Below are positions 45,327-51,762 of a stretch of 51,762 bases of DNA, piece after piece (the stretch's first letter is position 1; each line of letters starts with the position of its first letter). This DNA is from Lachnospiraceae bacterium. Its GTDB lineage: Bacteria > Bacillota > Clostridia > Lachnospirales > Lachnospiraceae. A program made the translations under genes and the position numbers. The stretch covers positions 1 through 51,762 of the forward strand of contig SVEA01000016.1 in NCBI GenBank assembly GCA_015057615.1, read 5' to 3'. The notes under the pieces are model-generated. The model was given only the letters and a program-made list of their open reading frames with translations. It did not search any database and was not told where the DNA came from.

Positions 45327-46580
45327 ATGGAATATCATTATAGGCATCGTAATATTGCACTCTATGAACTTATTAACAAGGAAAATGATTGGCGCTATGT
45401 CGACTTTAGCCTCAATGCATCGATTGATACGGACGAGCTCGTCAAATCTCTGAAGGGCGGAACATGTCAAAATGTCAGGCTACAGGCAGATTGGAACCAG
45501 TATACGGAGAAAGCCTTCAAGATTGATATTATTAAGGATTATGACGAAGATGTCCGCCTAATGACTCACAGACCCTATAACGAATCCGTCATGCATCAGC
45601 TCTATCAGCATTATTTGGAACTCGTTTCATTGCGTAAATCTCAAGGGCGAAAGCTCTATAATAAATTCATCAGCTCCCAGGATCTGGATCAGCGCATCCG
45701 CAAGCTGGTCACCTTTGATAGGGATGGTGATCCGATTATTAAGCCGTACTATCAGCGGGTCGCTCTGGAAACCGGTTATAATTTTGCGGCCTTTTTTACC
45801 AACGAGACCAGCTTTCCGCCTCACCGCCATGAAGAGGCCGAAATCATTTATACCTTATCAAGCACGATTCAAATATCACTTAATCAGACAATCTATGAGC
45901 TGAAACCCCGGGATATCCTCATTATCGGCCCAAGAGAAGTCCATTCCTTCATGACACCTGCTGCACCATGTGACAGATTAGCCCTTATCTTTAAAGTACC
46001 AAATGAGAACGATATCTGGGGATACCGTGGCAAAAATCGAATCACAACACCGCATCTTCCATATAATAGCCATAACTCAGTGATTAAGACATTGCATTCT
46101 CAACTCGAAGTACATTTGCAGACAATTATTCTGGAGCTCAATAACCTGGATATTGCTTACAAGGCAGCAATTACTGCACATATTTACCATCTTTTATATT
46201 TGATCTCCCGACAAATGGTCTTTCAGTCCATCGGGGCTGACAACAGTAAGCATTACAGCAAGCAGGTGGAAAATCTGGAGCGTGTCATGCGCTATGTATC
46301 GATAAATTACATGAATGATATTACATTAAAGGAGGTCGCGGATTTGTCGAATTACAGTATCTTTTATTTCAGCCGCCTTTTTAAAGATTATACCGGCATG
46401 ACCTTCGGCAATTTTCTCAACCAGTACCGCATTCAGCGTTCAATCAATCTGCTCTTTGAAACCAATCAGTCAATCACTGAAATTGCTTATAAATGCGGTT
46501 TCAACAGTATCAAGACCTATAATCGTCTGTTCAAGGAAATTAAAAAAATCAGCCCGAGCGCCTATCGCAAGCAAGGCTGA
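45327..46580 (+). CDS. AraC-family regulator with cupin sensor domain
   Basis: A 417-aa regulator begun at MEYHYRHRNIALYELINKEN after AAAGGGGAGTCCAT. A long N-terminal region (about 1-130) precedes a cupin-type AraC sensor (about 140-230: FAAFFTNETSFPPHRHEEAEIIYTLSSTIQISLNQTIYELKPRDILIIGPREVHSF). C-terminal double HTH about 315-415 (MNDITLKEVADLSNYSIFYFSRLFKDYTGMTFGNFLNQYRIQRSINLLFETNQSITEIAYKCGFNSIKTYNRLFKEIKKISPSAYRK). Convergent with the alpha-mannosidase and after the cellulase, it probably senses a sugar and activates a glycan-use gene, but which is not shown. Confidence 0.93.
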   Translation: MEYHYRHRNIALYELINKENDWRYVDFSLNASIDTDELVKSLKGGTCQNVRLQADWNQYTEKAFKIDIIKDYDEDVRLMTHRPYNESVMHQLYQHYLELVSLRKSQGRKLYNKFISSQDLDQRIRKLVTFDRDGDPIIKPYYQRVALETGYNFAAFFTNETSFPPHRHEEAEIIYTLSSTIQISLNQTIYELKPRDILIIGPREVHSFMTPAAPCDRLALIFKVPNENDIWGYRGKNRITTPHLPYNSHNSVIKTLHSQLEVHLQTIILELNNLDIAYKAAITAHIYHLLYLISRQMVFQSIGADNSKHYSKQVENLERVMRYVSINYMNDITLKEVADLSNYSIFYFSRLFKDYTGMTFGNFLNQYRIQRSINLLFETNQSITEIAYKCGFNSIKTYNRLFKEIKKISPSAYRKQG

Positions 46581-46582
46581 AG

Positions 46583-46616
46583 ACAACGACAGGTGGCAAC
46601 CCGCCTGCCGTTGTTC
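46583..46616. terminator. Bidirectional terminator between convergent genes
   Basis: ACAACG-CAGGTGG pairs with CGCCTG-CGTTGT with single mismatches, forming a GC-rich hairpin between the AraC-type gene and the end of the GH38 gene. Confidence 0.7.
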
Positions 46617-46629
46617 AATAAACCCAAAC

Positions 46630-49479
46630 TTACTTTTTTAAAGAAACCTTTAGAGTAGCTACTTTATAAGGAGATACGGATAGGCTGACCGCATTCCGGT
46701 TATATTCGAGTTTTTGGAGCACTCTTTCCAAATAATCCGTTTTATACGCACTTTCTATATTTGTTGTAAAAGTGAAATTAACTTCTTCATTTTTATCCGA
46801 TATGCTATACATGCGGATGACAACGCCATCCTCTTTCTCACTGTTTTTCACTGCGGATACCATGATATTTGGGTTATCCTTGTTAATAAATGATTGTGTA
46901 GCATCAAGCCTTCCCGTCTGGTTTATCGGTCCGCTGACAACATCCATGGGATTATTGAATTGCTTTGATTCTCTTAAGGCATCCTTTATATTTCCGTATC
47001 CGATTCTAAAACCAAAGTAATGCACTCCTGTCTCCGGATGGGTATCCGGATTAGATGTACTCCGGAGTAATGTCAGTGAAAGGCTGTCTTCCAGCCCACG
47101 GTAACCGTATTTTGATTCGGTTATCACATATAGCCCTAAATCATCCTTGAACTTTGCATAGGCAAATGTGTTTCCAGGTACCTCATCGTTGACCGGGTCA
47201 CGTTCGATTAACCCCATTGGAATATCATAAATATATTTCTTTTGATGATTTTTCAATGGAATATGAAACTTTAGCTGAGGAGTATACATCGGATCGCCAA
47301 TCTGATTCCATAGGGCTACAACTTTATATTCCAGGCTTTTCGAATCATTTTTTAGAATTACCTCTACATCGAGTTTGGAATCAGCAATTTCCAAGGTGTA
47401 ACGAATTTTTTTCAACAAATTATTGCTCGTGAATTGTTTTTTCACAATTTGCTTGCGGCAATTGTCAATGGTTACATAATCGCCTACAACCCAGGCACTG
47501 CTGTTCTTTGCATTTTCCTGTATATAACGGAAATTCGCCCTATTTTCAATCAGAACAAGACCGTTTTGCTTGTCTGTCAATTTGATTAAATCCATGGTTA
47601 TCGGGTCAAATTCAGCATATATATAATCATTTTCAAGGATATCATCTACATAATGGTTCACTCGTGGATCATGCTTGGACGGTATATAAGAGCTTTCTGG
47701 GTAGTCTTCATTTTCCTGCGTAACAACAACCGTTTCGTAACCAAAGGAAGGGACCGTAACCTGCACCAGTATTTCGGTATACCAATGGCCCCAATATTGA
47801 TTGTAACCATCCCCCACTTTTACAAATGGGAGTTTCTCTTTATTCGAAGAATAAACTGCCAGCCTACCAAGATCGTCCTTATAATCCCATAACATAATGG
47901 AAACGATATCATTACGGCCGTATTCCGTACTGTTAAAAATATAGAATGCACGGTTTGGCCCGATTCCTCTGGAAACCTGGGACAGATTTAGGCTAAATGA
48001 CAGCCCTCCATCTCCATAAAGGCGGGATGGATTGACACCTACCCCTGCACCATAAGCTGTTTCGTTTTTATTAGCAATGGAAGTAAAATTGGATAACCTT
48101 ATTTCATCAATTATTTTTGAATAGCTTGCCCTTTTTATTTGATTTGCTGTTGCTAATATCTCTTGGAATTTACCTAATGCAAACTCTCTTGTAAATACCA
48201 TACCGCAACCGGGAAGTATATCATGGAATTGATTAAAAAGCGCATTTTTCCAGGCTTTAGAAAGCTTATTGCTTTCGTTTTTCATTGTACTCAATTCATG
48301 TCCCAATAAATTTGCAAATTCGGCCTGATAAAGGGATGCTTCGGAGTAACGGTTTGCCAGTTTCATCCTGGATGATGAAGTATAGCATCCGGTTAATACG
48401 AAATTCATCTCACCGGTCACTACTGGAAACTGTTCCCGATACTTTTCTGCATATTGAAAGAACTTATGGTAGGTGCTGAAGATAAATTTGGGAAACAAAG
48501 GCCAGGTATTCATATCGAGGATTGCCTCGATATCCCGCCTTGTAGGCCCGCCGCCATGGTCGCCAACTCCATATACATAAAGCATCTCAGCCAGGCCAAA
48601 CGTTTCACAGGTACTGGGAATATGCCTTGCTGTATTCGGTGTTATGGAATTACCATACCAGATGGGATCCCGGAATACTAAAATCCGTTCCCCGCTGCTG
48701 CTCTCCCAGTTATACAGGATATTATTTTCATTGCCGCGGCAGTGGTAATAATATTTTACCCCTCCATTCGCAAGTATTTCAGGTATATTTGCATTATGTC
48801 CGAAGGTATCCGGTTCAAAATCAACCTTGATTTCATCCGGATTCGCCCCAAACACATCCTGTAAATACTGTTTTGTTGTAGTAATGTGGCGAACCATGCT
48901 TTCCCCATTCGGCATATTTTTATCATTTTCAACCCATGTGGAAGCCGCAAGTTCCCAGCGCCCTTCTTTTACCCTTGCCTTGATTTCCTGAAGCATATCG
49001 GGGTCATATTCTTCAACGATTCTGTATACAGACCCTTGCGATTGCGAATAAGTAAAGTCCGGATACTCCTTCATAATATCAAGCATTGTCCTTAAGGTAT
49101 CCAGCGTTACCTGAACCGTTTCATGGTACCCCCATAGCCAGTTCATATCAATGTGGGCATGAGAAACACAGTGGACTGTGTATTTCTTCGCTTCCTCTTC
49201 AAGTACCGGTTTAAGCTCCTCTTCCACTTTTAGAACGAACGGCTTTGTGACCGAACCCGCTTCTTCGATGGTATCTATAATCTTTTTTGACGTTTCCTCA
49301 ATTAGATTAAGATACTTATGATTATTAACAACCGATATTTCCATCAGATAAATCAATTCATAGGCAATCCGGTCCTGCCAGTAGTTAACTTTCCTGCCGG
49401 GATTATTGGCAGAAGTCATTTGCACCCAGGGTATACTTAAGTCATCTACTAAATGCTTAATCCTTTCAAAATAGCTCAT
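46630..49479 (-). CDS. GH38 alpha-mannosidase
   Basis: A 949-aa cytoplasmic enzyme with all parts of GH38: zinc motif CVSHAHIDMNWLWGYHETV (H107, H109 region, D111), the nucleophile D224 in VDFEPDTFGHNANIPEILANGG, an acid/base region GVGDHGGGPTRRDIEAIL, then the middle three-helix domain and the C-terminal beta-sandwich (about 620-949). No signal peptide. It probably hydrolyses mannosides or mannosyl-oligosaccharides taken up by transport. It is longer than the other GH38-like enzyme at 20.6 kb and closer to the classical family. It lies convergent with the AraC-type gene. Confidence 0.94.
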   Translation of the reverse strand: MSYFERIKHLVDDLSIPWVQMTSANNPGRKVNYWQDRIAYELIYLMEISVVNNHKYLNLIEETSKKIIDTIEEAGSVTKPFVLKVEEELKPVLEEEAKKYTVHCVSHAHIDMNWLWGYHETVQVTLDTLRTMLDIMKEYPDFTYSQSQGSVYRIVEEYDPDMLQEIKARVKEGRWELAASTWVENDKNMPNGESMVRHITTTKQYLQDVFGANPDEIKVDFEPDTFGHNANIPEILANGGVKYYYHCRGNENNILYNWESSSGERILVFRDPIWYGNSITPNTARHIPSTCETFGLAEMLYVYGVGDHGGGPTRRDIEAILDMNTWPLFPKFIFSTYHKFFQYAEKYREQFPVVTGEMNFVLTGCYTSSSRMKLANRYSEASLYQAEFANLLGHELSTMKNESNKLSKAWKNALFNQFHDILPGCGMVFTREFALGKFQEILATANQIKRASYSKIIDEIRLSNFTSIANKNETAYGAGVGVNPSRLYGDGGLSFSLNLSQVSRGIGPNRAFYIFNSTEYGRNDIVSIMLWDYKDDLGRLAVYSSNKEKLPFVKVGDGYNQYWGHWYTEILVQVTVPSFGYETVVVTQENEDYPESSYIPSKHDPRVNHYVDDILENDYIYAEFDPITMDLIKLTDKQNGLVLIENRANFRYIQENAKNSSAWVVGDYVTIDNCRKQIVKKQFTSNNLLKKIRYTLEIADSKLDVEVILKNDSKSLEYKVVALWNQIGDPMYTPQLKFHIPLKNHQKKYIYDIPMGLIERDPVNDEVPGNTFAYAKFKDDLGLYVITESKYGYRGLEDSLSLTLLRSTSNPDTHPETGVHYFGFRIGYGNIKDALRESKQFNNPMDVVSGPINQTGRLDATQSFINKDNPNIMVSAVKNSEKEDGVVIRMYSISDKNEEVNFTFTTNIESAYKTDYLERVLQKLEYNRNAVSLSVSPYKVATLKVSLKK

Positions 49480-49659
49480 TTTCCTATCTCCTTCGCTTAT
49501 TTTTTCAATGTTAATAAAATAGATTAAAGCCGCAGGTTAAACCTCGGTCAAGCTCAGTCTTATTGACATTTATTAGTATATCATAGGTTTGTTCATACTG
49601 GTATAGCCTTTATTTTATATGAATGTAAAAATGGCTAAGAAGTAATAGCCTCATTTTCG

Positions 49660-50355
49660 TCATTCAAATTCAATGAATCCCATAGCATCATAGTCCTCAC
49701 GTGTAATTGTATTTTTAACTTTAAGGTTATTATCTTCCTGAAACCTGTAAACAGCATTTTTTAAATCTTCTCCATATATTCCGGACACATTTCCCTCAAA
49801 ATATTGCAGTTCTTTAAGCCTTTCCTGAACAGCAAATACATCGGCTCCCCTATCCCCAGGCTTTAAATTTCTAAACCCTGTTCCAAATGGGCCATAAGGT
49901 CCATTATTTATTATAACGGCAGTGCCTAATGGGACAATATTATATAATTCTTGTATATCCTTATTGTACATTCTAATACATCCGTGACTGGCAGCACTTC
50001 CAATGGAATCCTCTCTTGTAGTTCCATGTATCCCATAAGTTCCCCATGGCACATCAAGTCCCATCCAATGACCCCCAAAACTTTTGCCCCATTTCCCCTT
50101 ATCTTTTACTTTCCATGTACCGATAGGCGAAGGCATGTTTTTCATACCTGAGGCTATTGGGTACTTCTTTATGAGTTGGCTGTCTTCAAATAAATACAAC
50201 TTTTTCTCATCAATCTCAATTAAAATAGTATACTCAGGTTGATTATTTACGGTATATTTATGAATACTTCTAATCAAAATACTGCAACCAAAAATGACTA
50301 ATAAAACGTATAAAAGCAGTATAAAATATAAAACTCTCTTTTTTATAATAATCAT
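49660..50355 (-). CDS. L,D-transpeptidase (YkuD) with peptidoglycan-binding domain
   Basis: A 231-aa cell-wall enzyme. N-terminal TM anchor (about 7-28: VLYFILLLYVLLVIFGCSILIRS) places the rest outside. YkuD domain about 42-150, with the catalytic HGCIRMYNKDI (Cys as nucleophile; HGTTREDSIGSAASHGCIRM) complete. C-terminal PG_binding_1 domain about 165-225 (LKPGDRGADVFAVQERLKELQYFEGNVSGIYGEDLKNAVYRFQEDNNL). It forms 3-3 crosslinks or attaches proteins to the wall. Divergent from the splB-like gene; a spore or wall role is possible. Confidence 0.95.
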   Translation of the reverse strand: MIIIKKRVLYFILLLYVLLVIFGCSILIRSIHKYTVNNQPEYTILIEIDEKKLYLFEDSQLIKKYPIASGMKNMPSPIGTWKVKDKGKWGKSFGGHWMGLDVPWGTYGIHGTTREDSIGSAASHGCIRMYNKDIQELYNIVPLGTAVIINNGPYGPFGTGFRNLKPGDRGADVFAVQERLKELQYFEGNVSGIYGEDLKNAVYRFQEDNNLKVKNTITREDYDAMGFIEFE

Positions 50356-50480
50356 TGTATCTCACCTCTAAAAATATATATGCAAAAAGCAAAAGCAGTA
50401 TAATCATTATAGAGAGTTATGACAGAATAGCTTGCTATCGAGGCTTTTTATATATGCTCTAAAATATAAATTTCATATAT

Positions 50481-50523
50481 TTTTAGTTTGGCATATTTTT
50501 TTAAAAAAGAAGGCAAACTAAAA
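50481..50523 (+). promoter_or_regulatory. Inverted repeat just before the splB-like ribosome site
   Basis: TTTTAGTTTG (50481-50490) and CAAACTAAAA (50514-50523) are exact 10-bp inverted copies four bases before GGAGG. As RNA it is a hairpin next to the ribosome site; as DNA it could be an operator. I could not identify a clear sigma-G promoter in the 183-bp gap. Confidence 0.45.
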
Positions 50524-50538
50524 ATTGGAGGTGGTCTA

Positions 50539-51534
50539 TTGAAACCAAATATTGTGTATTATGAAGAAGAAGCATTAAATTACTTGCTTGGAAAAACTCT
50601 TTTAGAAAAATATAAATCAGCTGAATGGGTTAGAATTGAAAATCATAATAATATTCCGGAACTTAGAAGCAATCCAAATTGTGAGTTTGCTAGAATGAAG
50701 CAGAATCTTGTGATTGGTATCAGAAAAACTCATAAATATGTACCTAATTCAAAAACATCTGACTTTTTAGTACCATATACATCTTCAGGATGTAGTGCTA
50801 TGTGTCTTTATTGCTATTTAGTATGCAATTATAATAAATGTTCGTATCTGCGGCTTTTCGTAAATAGGGAACAGATGCTGGACAAACTAATTAAAACGTC
50901 AAATCTAAGTAGTTCAGATCTGACGTTTGAGATAGGAAGTAATAGTGACTTGATACTTGAAAATACTATTACTGGTAACCTTGAATGGACCATAGAGAAT
51001 TTTGGGAAGAATGGCCGAGGATATATAACACTTCCTTCCAAATTTGATATGGTGGATTCATTATTAAATCTCGAACATAAAGGCAGGACAATAATCAGAA
51101 TAAGCGTTAACCCGCAGGAAATTATTAAAAAAGTAGAACTTGGTACTTCTTCTCTGGAAAACAGAATAAAAGCAATCAATAGTTTAAAAGAAGCCGGATA
51201 CAAAGTCGGCATATTAGTAGCTCCTGTGGTTCTTCTTGAAAACTGGGAAGTTTTATATAGAGAATTATTTAATATTTTGGCTGAAAAATTATCTCAAAAG
51301 GTCAAGAATGAGATGTTTTTTGAAGTAATTTTTATGACATACAGTTATATTCATAGAATGATTAACACCGAGGCTTTCCCTAATGCAATTGACTTATATA
51401 ATAAAAATATAATGACAGGAAGAGGACGGGGGAAATACTGCTACAACTCAATTACAAAAGAAAAAGGAGAAGAATTTTTAAGATTTGAAATTACAAAGCG
51501 TTTTCCCAAGAACAAAATCATGTACATTGTATAA
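50539..51534 (+). CDS. splB: Spore photoproduct lyase-like radical SAM protein
   Basis: A 331-aa radical SAM protein begun at TTG (MKPNIVYYEEEALNYLLGKTLL) because GGAGGTGG precedes it; a 17-codon longer frame exists. It follows SplB end to end: VIGIRKTHKYVPN, then the cluster site SGCSAMCLYCYL (C85, C89, C92; CxxxCxxC), YLRLFVN, FEIGSNSDLILENTITG, GRTIIRISVNPQEIIKKVELGTSSLENRIKAINSLKEAGYKVGILVAPVVL. Compared from memory with Bacillus SplB, the H-donor Cys of FEASCTSD is Ser134 here, and the second Tyr of YIRTYVN is Phe107. It may be a divergent photolyase or a related enzyme with altered chemistry. It indicates a spore former. Confidence 0.85.
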   Translation: MKPNIVYYEEEALNYLLGKTLLEKYKSAEWVRIENHNNIPELRSNPNCEFARMKQNLVIGIRKTHKYVPNSKTSDFLVPYTSSGCSAMCLYCYLVCNYNKCSYLRLFVNREQMLDKLIKTSNLSSSDLTFEIGSNSDLILENTITGNLEWTIENFGKNGRGYITLPSKFDMVDSLLNLEHKGRTIIRISVNPQEIIKKVELGTSSLENRIKAINSLKEAGYKVGILVAPVVLLENWEVLYRELFNILAEKLSQKVKNEMFFEVIFMTYSYIHRMINTEAFPNAIDLYNKNIMTGRGRGKYCYNSITKEKGEEFLRFEITKRFPKNKIMYIV

Positions 51535-51638
51535 AGTTAGTAAGAGTATTACTTTCGCTTTATAATTCAAAATATAATTGTACTTGATTATATGATTAAT
51601 TTGTAAAATAAAAAGAAAATTATTCGAAGTTAACGTGC

Positions 51639-51762
51639 GAGTCTGTGAAAGTTTTTCTGTAAATATGGCTTTATAGAGGTCTTCTATGGTAAAATATTAA
51701 ATCATAGGAGGCCTTTTATTATGGCAAGAGAAAAGAAACCAGTACACAAGGTACAAATGACA
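51639..51762 (+). mobile_element. Left end of an IS256-like element, transposase 5' end (partial)
   Basis: At 51721 an ATG opens MAREKKPVHKVQMT, running off the window; it resembles the opening of IS256-type transposases of Lachnospiraceae (from memory). It is preceded by AGGAGG and by a stretch from about 51639 (GAGTCTGTGAAAGTTTTTCTG) that resembles an IS256-type terminal inverted repeat. The other end and a target duplication are outside the window. Confidence 0.55.

Overview
The window is AT-rich, low-GC Firmicute DNA. A clostridial type I-B CRISPR-Cas locus, a spore photoproduct lyase homologue, secreted plant-polysaccharide hydrolases (GH11 xylanase with CBM2; GH5 cellulase with two CBMs and a LysM) and Gram-positive lipoproteins point to a spore-forming, fibre-degrading Lachnospiraceae/Clostridium-type anaerobe. 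The species cannot be fixed from the sequence alone.

Region 1 (1-10.4 kb) is a complete type I-B locus reading leftward: cas6-cas8b-cas7-cas5-cas3-cas4-cas1-cas2, a leader, then an array that runs off the left edge. Upstream of cas6 lies the most interesting feature of the window. It is a two-pseudo-repeat mini-CRISPR (10021-10099) with its own near-consensus promoter. Its 26-nt pseudo-spacer matches the DNA just upstream of the cas6 -35 box at 16 of its first 17 positions. The match sits next to a 5'-TCA PAM, and the mismatches at positions 6 and 18 fall where type I Cascade flips bases out. This looks like a crRNA-like autorepressor of the cas operon (CreR-type).

Region 2 (10.4-15.9 kb) is a three-gene operon: MoxR-like AAA+ ATPase, beta-propeller-like protein, VWA protein. 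It sits directly beside CRISPR-Cas and may be a conflict or chaperone system. Region 3 (16-20 kb) holds oleate hydratase with a TetR regulator and an operator-like palindrome, then an orphan pair of virion-type genes.

Region 4 (19.8-26 kb) has a GH38-like glycosidase with its GntR/UTRA regulator, a broken methyltransferase gene, a self-controlled HTH regulator with twin operators, and an APH-fold kinase. Region 5 (26-34 kb) is a two-component system plus one ABC ATPase and two FtsX-type permeases. The permease-1 and ATPase transcripts carry duplicated control regions, which suggests one response regulator drives both. This resembles peptide-antibiotic sensing and detoxification loci.

Region 6 (34-51.8 kb) carries two lipoproteins, a membrane protein, a 205-bp MITE with a perfect 8-bp target duplication, the GH11 xylanase, a cupin/Crp-Fnr divergent pair, AraC-GyrI-like regulator plus MATE exporter, GH5 cellulase, AraC regulator, GH38 alpha-mannosidase, L,D-transpeptidase, a SplB homologue that appears to lack the usual H-donor cysteine, and the left end of an IS256-like element at the right edge. 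Many start codons were moved from the longest reading frame to the one with a Shine-Dalgarno sequence; these are noted per gene.
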